Notes under the pieces: model-generated
What the model was told of the DNA's origin: nothing
Databases searched by the model: none
What the model saw: the letters and a program-made list of their open reading frames with translations, nothing else
Assembly (NCBI GenBank): GCA_023429275.1
Contig: JAEYWB010000021.1
Coordinates: forward strand, 1 to 16,242
Direction of reading: 5' to 3'
Length of the DNA stretch: 16,242 nucleotides
DNA from: Planctomycetota bacterium
GTDB taxonomy: Bacteria; Planctomycetota; Planctomycetia; Planctomycetales; Planctomycetaceae
Shown here: one piece after another, positions 6,930 through 13,872 of the stretch
Layout of the letters: each line of letters begins with the position of its first letter
How positions within the stretch are numbered: the stretch's first letter is position 1
Position numbers and translations under genes: made by a program

Positions 6930-7385
6930 TTGCTTCGCTTCTGTGTATCTCTCTCCCTTGCGCTTCTTGCCGCGGGCTGCGGCGGATCCTCGACTCCGAA
7001 AAACCCCCTCCCGACCACCGTCCCGGTCGGAGGGGTCGTAACCCTCGACGGCAAACCGCTCAACCGGGCGGCCGTGAAGTTCATCCCCGATGGAGAAACG
7101 AAGGGGGTCGAGTGCTACGGATTCACCGACGAGTCCGGGCGGTATGAGCTGACGCAGCTCCGGGGAGGGACCGGCGCCCCTCCTGGGACGTACAAGGTCG
7201 TCATCAGCATGTTCGCCAAGGCGGACGGCACCCCCGCGGAGGTCGGCCCGAATGCTCCTCCCCCGGCCGACCAGGGGGCCGTGGAAGCGCTGCCGCCGCA
7301 GTACAGCAGCTACACCGCCTCGAAACTCATGGCCCAGGTCCCCCCTGGTGGGGGTGATGTGAAGTTCGAACTGAAGAGCCGCTGA
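6930..7385 (+). CDS. Small lipoprotein with carboxypeptidase-regulatory-like domain
   Basis: A 151-residue lipoprotein. The TTG at 6930 is taken as the start because GAGG (6921-6924) lies five bases upstream and the signal peptide begins there. Lipobox LLAAGC puts the lipidated cysteine at position 17. Residues about 33-95 form a beta-sandwich like the carboxypeptidase regulatory domain: GGVVTLDGKPLNRAAVKFIP, then ESGRYELTQLRGG and GTYKVVISMF. A Pro-rich loop and a last strand (VKFELKSR) finish it. It is expected to be anchored in a membrane and exposed to the periplasm or outside. Such proteins usually follow DUF1559 genes in planctomycetes; here the 193-base gap contains the inverted-repeat element. 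No enzyme function is indicated. Confidence 0.88.
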   Translation: MLRFCVSLSLALLAAGCGGSSTPKNPLPTTVPVGGVVTLDGKPLNRAAVKFIPDGETKGVECYGFTDESGRYELTQLRGGTGAPPGTYKVVISMFAKADGTPAEVGPNAPPPADQGAVEALPPQYSSYTASKLMAQVPPGGGDVKFELKSR

Positions 7386-7403
7386 AAGGACATTGGGACT
7401 TTT

Positions 7404-7433
7404 GCGATCGCGAATGGGACGAAGAGATCTCTT
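7404..7433. other. Two short palindromes between lipoprotein and toxin-antitoxin genes
   Basis: GCGATCGC (7404-7411) and AAGAGATCTCTT (7422-7433) are perfect palindromes lying close together in the 110-base gap. They could be operator sites for one of the flanking genes. The first is the same octamer as the cyanobacterial HIP1 repeat, but in this G+C-rich DNA that may be coincidence. Confidence 0.35.
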
Positions 7434-7456
7434 TCGGAGGGCCGTGCGTTGAAGTA

Positions 7457-7483
7457 GCATTCAATTCAATGCGAATTGAATGC
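7457..7483. promoter_or_regulatory. Perfect 11-bp inverted repeat, candidate antitoxin operator
   Basis: GCATTCAATTC (7457-7467) and GAATTGAATGC (7473-7483) are exact inverted copies around a 5-base spacer. The repeat abuts the ribosome-binding site at 7484. Phd/YefM antitoxins typically repress their own operon by binding short palindromes at the promoter, so this is the obvious operator. As RNA it could instead form a hairpin that hides the ribosome-binding site. The A+T-rich repeat stands out from its surroundings. Confidence 0.6.
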
Positions 7484-7490
7484 GAGGAGG
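7484..7490 (+). promoter_or_regulatory. Ribosome-binding site GAGGAGG deciding the antitoxin start
   Basis: GAGGAGG lies five bases before the ATG at 7496. The in-frame ATG at 7469 falls inside the inverted repeat and has no such site, so 7496 is preferred. Confidence 0.75.
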
Positions 7491-7495
7491 GACTG

Positions 7496-7804
7496 ATGCT
7501 GGACATCGCCGCGGGAATCGATTCCCTGACGAACTTCAAACGCCAGACGGCTCAGTATCTGGATCGCTTGCACGAAACCGGCGATCCGATGGTGTTAACG
7601 GTGAATGGCAAGGCCCAGGTCGTGGTTCAGGACGCGGCCGCTTATCAAAGGCTGGTCGAACTCGCGAATCGTGCCGAACGCGAGGAAACGATTGCTGCAG
7701 TTCGCGAAGGGCTCGCGGATGCCGCGGCCGGCAGAATGACCGCCGCGAAGCCGGCACTGCGTGCTCTCGCCCGGAAGTACGGCATCGAGGTCGAACGTGG
7801 CTAG
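7496..7804 (+). CDS. Type II antitoxin, Phd/YefM family
   Basis: A 102-residue antitoxin. Residues 1-58 have the Phd/YefM layout: SLTNFKRQTAQYLDRL (10-25), then the turn ETGDPMVLTVNGKAQVVV (27-44) and the helix DAAAYQRLVEL (46-56). This N-terminal part should dimerise and bind DNA. The C-terminal part (about 59-102), rich in Ala, Glu and Arg, should wrap around and block the toxin. It overlaps the toxin gene by eight bases, the usual sign of translational coupling. The perfect inverted repeat just upstream fits autorepression. Known role of the family: neutralise a RelE/ParE toxin in the cytoplasm and repress the operon with it. The pairing with a ParE-like toxin downstream makes the call firm. 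Confidence 0.85.
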   Translation: MLDIAAGIDSLTNFKRQTAQYLDRLHETGDPMVLTVNGKAQVVVQDAAAYQRLVELANRAEREETIAAVREGLADAAAGRMTAAKPALRALARKYGIEVERG

Positions 7805-8123
7805 CCGGGCGCACCGTGTTCAGCTATCGGACCGTGCAATCTCGGACGTCGACGGCGTACTTCACTGGTTCGCGTCGAAGGATGCTGCCTCGGCTGGAGA
7901 GCGATGGTTTGCGGGATTGTGGAAGGCGATCGGAACGCTGGAGAGCAACCCGGAACGCTGTGCCCTGGCGGCAGAGAATCTGGGCATTCCCCTCCGAGAG
8001 CTGCTCTTCGGGCGACGTAGCGGTCGGTATCGCATCCTGTTCATCATCGAGGCCCGAACAGTGAAAGTCCTGCACATCCGCCACTGTGCCCGCGACGCTG
8101 TGACGCCTGACGATCTGCCATGA
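7797..8123 (+). CDS. Type II toxin, RelE/ParE family
   Basis: A 108-residue toxin. The GTG at 7797 is chosen because GAGG (7787-7790) lies six bases upstream, and it gives the typical eight-base overlap with the antitoxin. The frame is open to an ATG at 7761, which is less fitting. The family pattern is visible: an early strand HRVQLSDRAISDVDGVLHWF (6-25), a helix with GERWFAGLWKAIGTLESNPERC (34-55), then RELLFGRRSGRYRILFII (67-84) and VLHIRHCARDAV (91-102). RelE members cut mRNA on the ribosome and ParE members inhibit gyrase. The sequence by eye is closer to the ParE/RelE superfamily in general, so the target cannot be stated. It ends the operon, and a hairpin lies 60 bases downstream. Confidence 0.85.
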   Translation: MASRAHRVQLSDRAISDVDGVLHWFASKDAASAGERWFAGLWKAIGTLESNPERCALAAENLGIPLRELLFGRRSGRYRILFIIEARTVKVLHIRHCARDAVTPDDLP

Positions 8124-8182
8124 GCGGGCGGAGCTGAAACGTTGAGACCCAGCCCAATGCGGCTCCAATTGAAGTGGTTGGT

Positions 8183-8207
8183 CCTGACCTGAGCGATGTC
8201 GGTCAGG
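8183..8207 (+). terminator. Hairpin after toxin-antitoxin operon
   Basis: CCTGACC (8183-8189) and GGTCAGG (8201-8207) pair perfectly around an 11-base loop, with possible extension by GG/CC past a bulge. No U-tract follows. It is a weak terminator candidate in the 223-base gap before the FAD oxidoreductase gene. Confidence 0.3.
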
Positions 8208-8346
8208 CCGGATCCAGAACCGGCCGACAACCTGTCAGGCGTTCACCGCGGGCGGCCAGTAGCGACTCTGTCACCCCGCGATTATCGTGTGAATCCGGCC
8301 CTCGCGCCGGCCTCCGTTCACCCGGTACGCTCCCGTCAGGTGTCTC

Positions 8347-10419
8347 ATGCTGCGTCTGGTTCCGCTCCTCCTGGCTCCGCTGTTTCTCCTGGGCCTGACC
8401 GCTTCGTCCGGCTGGTCTGCCGAACCGAAGTCCTATGACGTCGTGATCTACGGCGGGACCTCGGCCGGCGTCACGGCCGCGATTCAGGCGGCGAAGATGG
8501 GGAAGACGGTCGTCCTGATCGAGCCGAAGAAGCACCTCGGGGGCCTGACGGTCAGCGGCCTCGGCGCGACCGACTCGGGCGACAAGCGCGTCATCGGGGG
8601 GCTCGCCCGCAATTTCTACGAGCGTGTGAAGTCTCACTACGACAACGAGTCCGCCTGGGTGCAGGAAAAGCGCGACAGCTACAAGTCCTACCGCGCGGCG
8701 GAGACCGCCATGTGGACCTTCGAACCGAAGGTCGCCGAAGACATCCTTCAGAAGATGATGTCCGAGGTGAAGATCGACGTTGAACTCGGAGAATGGCTCG
8801 AGCGGGACAACGGCGTCAAAAAGGACGGGCCGCGAATCCTCGCCATCACGATGAAGTCCGGCAAGACGTTCGCCGGCAAGCAGTTCATCGATGCGACCTA
8901 CGAGGGAGACCTGCTCCATTCCGCCGAGGTCCGCTACTTCGTCGGCCGCGAGGCGAATGCGAAGTACGGCGAGACCCTCAACGGCGTCCAGGTCGCCCGG
9001 TCGCAGTATCACCAGTTCATCAAGCCGGTCGACCCGTTCATCAAGCCGGGCGACAAGTCGAGCGGCCTCCTGCCGGGGATCTTCCCGTCGGTCGCCCCGG
9101 ACGGCACCGCCGACGACCGGATGCAGGCCTACAACTACCGGGTCTGTATCACGGACAACAAGGCGAACCAGGTGCCGTTCGAGAAGCCGGCGGACTACGA
9201 CCCGATCTACTTCGAGCTGCTGCTGCGGAACTTCGAGGCGGGGGACCCGCGGCTCCCCCTCTCGATCATCATGATGCCCAACCGCAAGACCGACGTGAAC
9301 AACAACTTCGCCGTCTCGACCGACTTCATCGGCATGAACTACGACTACGCCGATGCCGAAGATGAGGAACGGGTCGAGATCCTCAAGCAGCACGAGATGT
9401 ACGTCCGCGGCCTCTTCTGGACGATGGCGAACCACGAACGGGTCCCCGAGAAGATCCGCGCCGAAGTCTCCCGCTGGGGGTGGGCGAAGAACGAGTTCAC
9501 CGACAACGGCCATTTCCCCTACTGGTGTTACATCCGCGAAGCGCGGCGGATGATCAGCGACTACGTCCAGACCGAGAAGGACTGCCGCCGCCTGCGGCTC
9601 TGCTCCGACCCGGTCGGGATGGGCTCCTACAACATGGATTCCCATCACTGCCAGCGGTACGTCGACGAACACGGCCACGTCCGCAACGAGGGGGACGTCC
9701 AGGTGAGCCCCGGGGGGCCGTACCTGATCTCCTACAAGGCGATCGTCCCGAAGAGGCAGGAATGCGACAACCTGCTCGTTCCGGTCTGCCTCTCCTGCTC
9801 GCATATCGCTTACGGGTCGATCCGGATGGAACCGGTCTTCATGATCCTCGGCCAGAGCGCCGCGACCGCCGCCTCGATGGCGATCGACGACGGCATCGCG
9901 ATCCAGGATGTCGAGTACGCAAAGCTCCGCAAACGGCTCGACGCCGACGGCCAGGTCCTGACGCTCCCGGCCGGCCAGGCCCCGTCGCGTCCTCCGGTCA
10001 ATCCGAAGACGCTCCCGGGGATCGTGATCGATGACGCCCAGGCGAAGAAGACAGGGGACTGGCCGGTCAGTTCTTCGATCGGCGGCTTCGTCGGCGAGGG
10101 CTACGCGCATGACGCCCACGAAGGGGTCGGCGAAAAGAGTGTCCGCTTCGCCCTGCCGATCAAGAAGGGGGGGAAGCACGAACTGCGGATGAGCTACACC
10201 CCCAACGGCAACCGGGCGTCGAACGTCCGGGTCGCCATCAAGCACGCCGCCGGGGAGTCGACGCTGACGATCAACCAGAAGAAGACCCCGCCGATCGAGG
10301 GGATGTGGGTCTCGCTCGGCCAGTTCGAACTCGATGCCGACTCGACGGTGACGATCGACAATAAGGGAGCCGACGGCCACGTCATCGCGGACGCGATCCA
10401 GGCGCTGCCGGCCGAGTAG
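8347..10419 (+). CDS. Exported FAD-dependent oxidoreductase with golvesin/xanthan-lyase-like C-terminal domain
   Basis: A 690-residue protein. A signal peptide (about 1-25, cleavage after GWSA) sends it out of the cytoplasm. The FAD-binding Rossmann segment is DVVIYGGTSAGVTAAIQAAK (31-50), with the ribose-binding acid Glu59 in VVLIEP and the family motif GGLTVSGLG (65-73), as in the FAD_oxidored (PF12831) group. Residues about 555-688 form a beta-rich domain starting GIVIDDAQAKKTGDW, like the golvesin C-terminal domain often labelled xanthan lyase and thought to bind carbohydrate. Homologs are frequent in planctomycetes; the substrate is unknown and a carbohydrate is the natural guess. The start at ATG 8347 coincides with the signal peptide, though the ribosome-binding site is weak. 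It is followed by a heptamer repeat and appears to be its own unit. Confidence 0.88.
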   Translation: MLRLVPLLLAPLFLLGLTASSGWSAEPKSYDVVIYGGTSAGVTAAIQAAKMGKTVVLIEPKKHLGGLTVSGLGATDSGDKRVIGGLARNFYERVKSHYDNESAWVQEKRDSYKSYRAAETAMWTFEPKVAEDILQKMMSEVKIDVELGEWLERDNGVKKDGPRILAITMKSGKTFAGKQFIDATYEGDLLHSAEVRYFVGREANAKYGETLNGVQVARSQYHQFIKPVDPFIKPGDKSSGLLPGIFPSVAPDGTADDRMQAYNYRVCITDNKANQVPFEKPADYDPIYFELLLRNFEAGDPRLPLSIIMMPNRKTDVNNNFAVSTDFIGMNYDYADAEDEERVEILKQHEMYVRGLFWTMANHERVPEKIRAEVSRWGWAKNEFTDNGHFPYWCYIREARRMISDYVQTEKDCRRLRLCSDPVGMGSYNMDSHHCQRYVDEHGHVRNEGDVQVSPGGPYLISYKAIVPKRQECDNLLVPVCLSCSHIAYGSIRMEPVFMILGQSAATAASMAIDDGIAIQDVEYAKLRKRLDADGQVLTLPAGQAPSRPPVNPKTLPGIVIDDAQAKKTGDWPVSSSIGGFVGEGYAHDAHEGVGEKSVRFALPIKKGGKHELRMSYTPNGNRASNVRVAIKHAAGESTLTINQKKTPPIEGMWVSLGQFELDADSTVTIDNKGADGHVIADAIQALPAE

Positions 10420-10447
10420 CTATCGAGGCGGCAGGAGAAGATGGTTA

Positions 10448-10520
10448 GCCACAGAGCACAGAGTTCACAGAGAAGTCACGGTGAGAAAGAACTCTCTGCG
10501 CCCTCTGTGTCCTCTGTGGC
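10448..10520. repeat. Inverted heptamer repeat CACAGAG / CTCTGTG
   Basis: CACAGAG occurs at 10450-10456, 10457-10463 and 10466-10472. Its complement CTCTGTG occurs at 10503-10509 and 10512-10518, with a variant CTCTGCG at 10494-10500. The outer nonamers GCCACAGAG (10448-10456) and CTCTGTGGC (10512-10520) are perfect inverted copies, so the whole can fold into a long imperfect hairpin. It fills most of the 145-base gap between two genes. From memory, CACAGAG-type repeats are dispersed in several environmental bacterial genomes; their origin and role are unknown to me. Confidence 0.8.
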
Positions 10521-10552
10521 AAAAAGCATTCTGATCAGGGCAGGCCTTGGGA

Positions 10553-10558
10553 AGGGGG
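10553..10558 (+). promoter_or_regulatory. Ribosome-binding site AGGGGG deciding the amidohydrolase start
   Basis: The purine run lies six bases before the ATG at 10565. The frame also has a TTG at 10547, but that codon lies upstream of this site and is disfavoured. Confidence 0.55.
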
Positions 10559-10564
10559 ACTCGG

Positions 10565-11857
10565 ATGAGGCTCGAACCCGGAACGACGGTCATCGAGAAC
10601 GGAACGGTCATCCCGGGCACCGGGGCCGCTCCGATCGCTACCGGCTGCGTCGTCGTGACCGACGGGCTCATCACCTATGCCGGCCCTGCGGCGGGGGCTC
10701 CCCGGTTCCCTCCGGAGGTCCGGCGGATCGACGCCCGCGGCGGGACGATCATGCCGGGGCTCGTCGAGGCTCACTTCCACGCGACCTACTTCAACATCCA
10801 GGCGCTCGAAGACCTCGATATCAAGTACCCGGTCGAGTACGTCTCGCTGCTGGCGTCAGTCAACTGCCGGCTGGCGGTCGAGTGCGGCTACACGGCGGCC
10901 CGGTCGGGGGGCTGCCTGTTCAACGTCGACGTCTGGCTCAAGAAGGCGATCGAGGAAGACCTGATCATCGGTCCGCGGCTCTCGGCCAGCGGGCGGGAGA
11001 TCTGCTCGGCCGGCGGCCTCATGGACTGGAACCCCGAGTTCCGCAAGATCGGCATGGAGGGACTGGTCTTCATCATCAATGGCCAGGAGGACGCCCGGAA
11101 GGCGGTGCGGGCTCTGGTCAAGGACGGCGTCGAGTGGGTCAAGACCTACCCGACCGGTGACGCCGCCTCCCCGGACATCAACGACCACCACACGCTCTGC
11201 ATGACGTTCGAGGAGATGCACGCCGTCGTGGCGACGGCGCACAATCATCGCCTCAAGGTGACCGGCCACTGCCGCGCGACTGAGGGGATCAAAAACGCCC
11301 TCCGAGCCGGCTACGACACGATCGAGCACGGGACGTTCATGGACGACGAAGCACTCGACCTGCTTCTCTCCCGCGACGTCCCATGCATCCCCGCCCTCTA
11401 CTTCGAGAAAGCGAGCGTCGAACGGGGCAGGGAGTTCGGACTCCCGCAACGGGTCATCGACGGCCACCAGGAGACGCTCGAAGGGGGAGCGGAGAGCGCA
11501 AGACGAATCCTCCGCGCTGGCGGAAGGCTGGGCATGGGGGGTGACTACGGTTTCGGCTGGAACCCGCACGGCGACTACGCCCGGGAGCTGACCTTCTTCG
11601 TGAAGGACGTCGGCCTGACCCCGCTCGAAGTCATCACCTGTGCCACAAAGACCGGCGCCGAGATCATGGGCCGCGGTCACGAGTTCGGCACCCTCGAATC
11701 CGGCAAACTGGCGGACATCCTCATCGTCGACGGAGATGTCATCGCGGACATCTCGATTCTGGAGGACCGGACACGGTTCCTCGCGGTGATGCAGGGAGGC
11801 GCGATCAAGGCGGGACAACTCGTGAAGCACATCCCGACGAAAGTCCGTCCTGAATAG
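10565..11857 (+). CDS. Metal-dependent amidohydrolase family protein
   Basis: A 430-residue amidohydrolase-superfamily enzyme, apparently cytoplasmic because no signal peptide is visible. The N-terminal beta-sandwich has VIENGTVIPGTG (9-20). The TIM barrel carries the metal-binding set: HFH at 70-72, Lys193 in WVKTYPTG (often carbamylated), His235 in VTGHCRA, His255 in IEHGTFM and Asp327 in GGDYGF. Near the C-terminus ESGKLADILIVDGD is the typical closing strand. The layout matches the imidazolonepropionase-like and aryldialkylphosphatase/Xaa-Pro dipeptidase-related subgroup (Met_dep_hydrolase_A type). Members cleave amide, lactone or ester bonds of small molecules; the substrate cannot be named. 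The neighbours do not reveal a pathway. A perfect hairpin overlaps the stop codon. Confidence 0.87.
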   Translation: MRLEPGTTVIENGTVIPGTGAAPIATGCVVVTDGLITYAGPAAGAPRFPPEVRRIDARGGTIMPGLVEAHFHATYFNIQALEDLDIKYPVEYVSLLASVNCRLAVECGYTAARSGGCLFNVDVWLKKAIEEDLIIGPRLSASGREICSAGGLMDWNPEFRKIGMEGLVFIINGQEDARKAVRALVKDGVEWVKTYPTGDAASPDINDHHTLCMTFEEMHAVVATAHNHRLKVTGHCRATEGIKNALRAGYDTIEHGTFMDDEALDLLLSRDVPCIPALYFEKASVERGREFGLPQRVIDGHQETLEGGAESARRILRAGGRLGMGGDYGFGWNPHGDYARELTFFVKDVGLTPLEVITCATKTGAEIMGRGHEFGTLESGKLADILIVDGDVIADISILEDRTRFLAVMQGGAIKAGQLVKHIPTKVRPE

Positions 11858-11864
11858 GACGGAC
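11843..11864 (+). terminator. Perfect 9-bp hairpin overlapping the amidohydrolase stop codon
   Basis: GTCCGTCCT (11843-11851) and AGGACGGAC (11856-11864) pair perfectly around GAAT. The stop codon TAG (11855-11857) lies at the loop/3' arm junction. There is no U-tract on the + strand. It probably ends or protects the transcript; the overlap with the coding end is unusual. Confidence 0.55.
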
Positions 11865-12166
11865 AAACGGCATTCCATAAGCCCTTGTTGATTTTGCGGG
11901 CGGAAGTGTCACATTTTGGCGGGTCCGTGCACAACTCGCTGCCGCACCAACCAGCAGAGACGCGCCATTCGATCGGAGGTGCGGGGCCATTCGAACAATC
12001 ATCAAAGATGTTGCAAACCTTCGTGCCGATAAGAATTAGGACCTGCAGGAGGCTGCTCCGACTAGGCAGAGGACAACCGATCCAGTATTTTTCGCCTGGG
12101 CCGGCGCGGAGTGTGCCCCTCTTTTGTCAATTTCAGGATGATTGCGTCACTCCCGGAAGACCATTC
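11858..12166. other. Gap marking a change in base composition
   Basis: A 309-base stretch between the amidohydrolase gene and the small + strand gene. After the hairpin the sequence becomes more A+T-rich, with runs such as TTGTTGATTTTG and ATTTTGGCGGG, and stays so to about 15,360. The downstream frame is open back to 11885, but without protein-like signals. No att-like duplication or tRNA was seen. It may be the edge of an acquired region. Confidence 0.4.
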
Positions 12167-12457
12167 ATGACAATTTCCGATCACTCGGCGGAGTCAGGCA
12201 TGGATGCGTTGTCGCTTCATTCCGTCGAGGATTGCGACTGGATTCGACACCAGTTTGGTCAGGCCGCTTTCGACGAACTTCAGGCCCGCTATCCGGCAGG
12301 GGGTGAAGCGGTCGCCGTCAGCACGCTCATTGCGATTGCAGACGAAGTCTACTCTGATGACATCCAGCTGTTGAAAGAGAGCCGCCGAACCTGCTGTCAA
12401 AGTGCCGATGTCGAGATAGTCAACAACCCGGAGTCTGCTGGGAAAGACGACGAATAG
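12167..12457 (+). CDS. Small acidic hypothetical protein (96 aa)
   Basis: A 96-residue protein I do not recognise. The ATG at 12167 is chosen because GGAAGA (12155-12160) lies six bases upstream, and the sequence becomes protein-like there. The first half looks helical and acidic: SVEDCDWIRHQFGQAAFDELQARYP (19-43). A hydrophobic helix VAVSTLIAIADEVYSD follows (about 49-64), then LLKESRRTCCQ with two adjacent cysteines (75-76), and a tail of polar, acidic residues. No signal peptide is visible. It is the only + strand gene in the A+T-richer region and converges on the peptidase/TIM-barrel operon. A small substrate, regulator or immunity partner of that operon is conceivable, but nothing in the sequence proves a link. 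Confidence 0.5.
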   Translation: MTISDHSAESGMDALSLHSVEDCDWIRHQFGQAAFDELQARYPAGGEAVAVSTLIAIADEVYSDDIQLLKESRRTCCQSADVEIVNNPESAGKDDE

Positions 12458-12684
12458 GGGAGCTTGATTCGAGCGGTGTAGCATTGCAACGCCGGCCAAT
12501 CGCTCCGAAGAACTGTGGCATCCTGGGGCGTTTCATTCGCCAAGGCATCGTCTCCACAACCACAATTGCCGGGGCCGCCTTGCGTTGTTCTTCCGGATGT
12601 TCGTGGTCGATCAGGTACGGGATTGCATGCCTGTGCATCTCCCGGATGAAGGCCAGGCTATGACCTCGCGGGGCTGTCAGTCAT
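12420..12684 (-). pseudogene. Possible third gene of the - strand operon, perhaps frameshifted
   Basis: Starting right after the TIM-barrel stop (12688), the - strand has an open, coding-like frame from 12680 to 12420. It includes HSLAFIREMHRHAIPYLIDH, then HPEEQRKAAPAIVVVETMP and PRMPQFFGAIGRR. Third codon positions are mostly G or C. The first ATG in this frame is at 12638, inside the protein-like part and with GGGAG touching it. An ATG at 12684 in the next frame would start MTDSPARS and then meet TAG; a one-base shift near 12660 would join it to the long frame. Either it is a broken gene, it uses an unusual start, or it is chance. It overlaps the last 38 bases of the convergent small gene. 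The family is unknown. Confidence 0.33.
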
Positions 12685-12687
12685 CCA

Positions 12688-13821
12688 TCATGCCACAAAG
12701 TATTGACCACAATTCTCCATCATTCTTTTGAAGAACTCTTTGATGATCCCGGCTTCGGCCACTGCCTCCAGTTCAACACTCACACAGTTGGTCGCATGAC
12801 CGCCTAGCGATTTCCCTTTCTCGCCAGCGGAGTTCTGCCAAGCACCTCTCAGCAATTTGAGCCACGGCAAGACTTCTTTCAGCTGTGTTCGCGAAGGCAG
12901 GACATCGCCGAAGTGCCCGGCAGGATGGTGACCGGAGATGTGCGAGTGGCAGATTCGCTCAAGAATCTGCGGGCATTCGCTGAGTTGCTCTGGCGTGATA
13001 CCGGCGATTCGAAAGTGGGCGATGTCAAGATTGAAGCCGACACGCGTACTTAAAAGCGGGTGATCGGAGATCGTCGCCGCAAAGATCTTCAAGGCGGCAA
13101 GATCGTTGAGAATAAAGCAGGCACCGGGTTCAAGTTCCAGTGCCAGCACCGGATAATCGCTCAACTCCTTGTCGCCGCCCAGAGAGTTCAAAGCATCAAC
13201 AAGACTTCGTATCACCTGTCTTACACCATCCTCGCGAGACATCATATTCACTATATAGCAATGCTTGATATCCGGATCCTCTGTGTCCATTCCAGCAATT
13301 CGCTCACTCTCGGCGAGTCCTGCGAACCTGGATCCAGCGACAATCTCGAGCGATTTGACAGGATGCCGGTTCTTGCTTGATCGAAGGAGTCGGCATATTC
13401 GCATCACGTTCGCCAGCGCTCGGGTTGCCATTTCCCGGGATGGCAAACGGGCGTTGTCGCTTCGGGAGATTTCGGGAAGGAATGTTGCGGCCGCGACAAT
13501 TCTACGAGAATCGCCACACCGCCTCTTGACCATATCGTCGAACCATTTTGCCACAACGGCCACTTCGTTGTCGTCGAGACTGCCGAGCAATTCACACGCG
13601 TTGAGAGGACGAGTATGGTCCCTCCATTCTGACCGGTTCAGGTGACTTGCGATCTTACGAAGGTCTGGATCCATTCCGATGTATAACTCGATCCCTACCG
13701 GCCGAGCACTCGGGCTGTGTGCCTGGACCGCGTTGTCGGCATCGGCATAGGGCTTCATCGAGAGCGGCTCGCCCACACCAGCGGTGCAGAAAGAAGACAT
13801 CAGCGCCAGATCAAATGCCAT
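12688..13821 (-). CDS. Xylose-isomerase-like TIM-barrel protein (AP endonuclease 2 / sugar isomerase-epimerase superfamily)
   Basis: A 377-residue protein from the ATG at 13821, which has GAGG (13830-13833) eight bases upstream; a TTG at 13854 would add 11 residues. Strands PVGIELYIGM (41-50), RIVAAATFLPEI (107-118) and VKSLEIVAG (155-163) begin the barrel. Candidate metal ligands sit where this superfamily has them: Glu229 or Glu231 in LALELEPG, Asp266 and His269 in VGFNLDIAHF, the His cluster in CHSHISGHHPAGH (291-303), and Glu350 or Glu352 in VSVELE. Relatives use divalent metals to isomerise or epimerise sugars or polyols, and some modify peptides or cleave DNA, so the substrate is open. 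It lies 51 bases after the peptidase-like gene and is probably translated from the same mRNA. Composition is more A+T-rich than the left part of the window. Confidence 0.7.
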   Translation of the reverse strand: MAFDLALMSSFCTAGVGEPLSMKPYADADNAVQAHSPSARPVGIELYIGMDPDLRKIASHLNRSEWRDHTRPLNACELLGSLDDNEVAVVAKWFDDMVKRRCGDSRRIVAAATFLPEISRSDNARLPSREMATRALANVMRICRLLRSSKNRHPVKSLEIVAGSRFAGLAESERIAGMDTEDPDIKHCYIVNMMSREDGVRQVIRSLVDALNSLGGDKELSDYPVLALELEPGACFILNDLAALKIFAATISDHPLLSTRVGFNLDIAHFRIAGITPEQLSECPQILERICHSHISGHHPAGHFGDVLPSRTQLKEVLPWLKLLRGAWQNSAGEKGKSLGGHATNCVSVELEAVAEAGIIKEFFKRMMENCGQYFVA

Positions 13822-13872
13822 CGGGGCTGCCTCGTTGCCTCGTGTCGATTGCAATCCATGGTCCGGGAGAAG

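Noticed and set aside
8203..10380. Very long - strand open frame (725 codons)
   Set aside because: It lies antisense to the FAD oxidoreductase gene, which has a signal peptide and a Rossmann motif. The antisense translation is low-complexity, Arg/Asp/Val-rich, and arises from G+C-rich third positions.
10448..10520. CRISPR-like array
   Set aside because: The units are 7 bases long with 0-2 base gaps and inverted copies, with no spacers of CRISPR size and no cas genes in the window.
11868..11960. Integrase or tRNA attachment site at the compositional edge
   Set aside because: No tRNA cloverleaf, no direct repeat at the far edge near 15,360 and no integrase gene was found.
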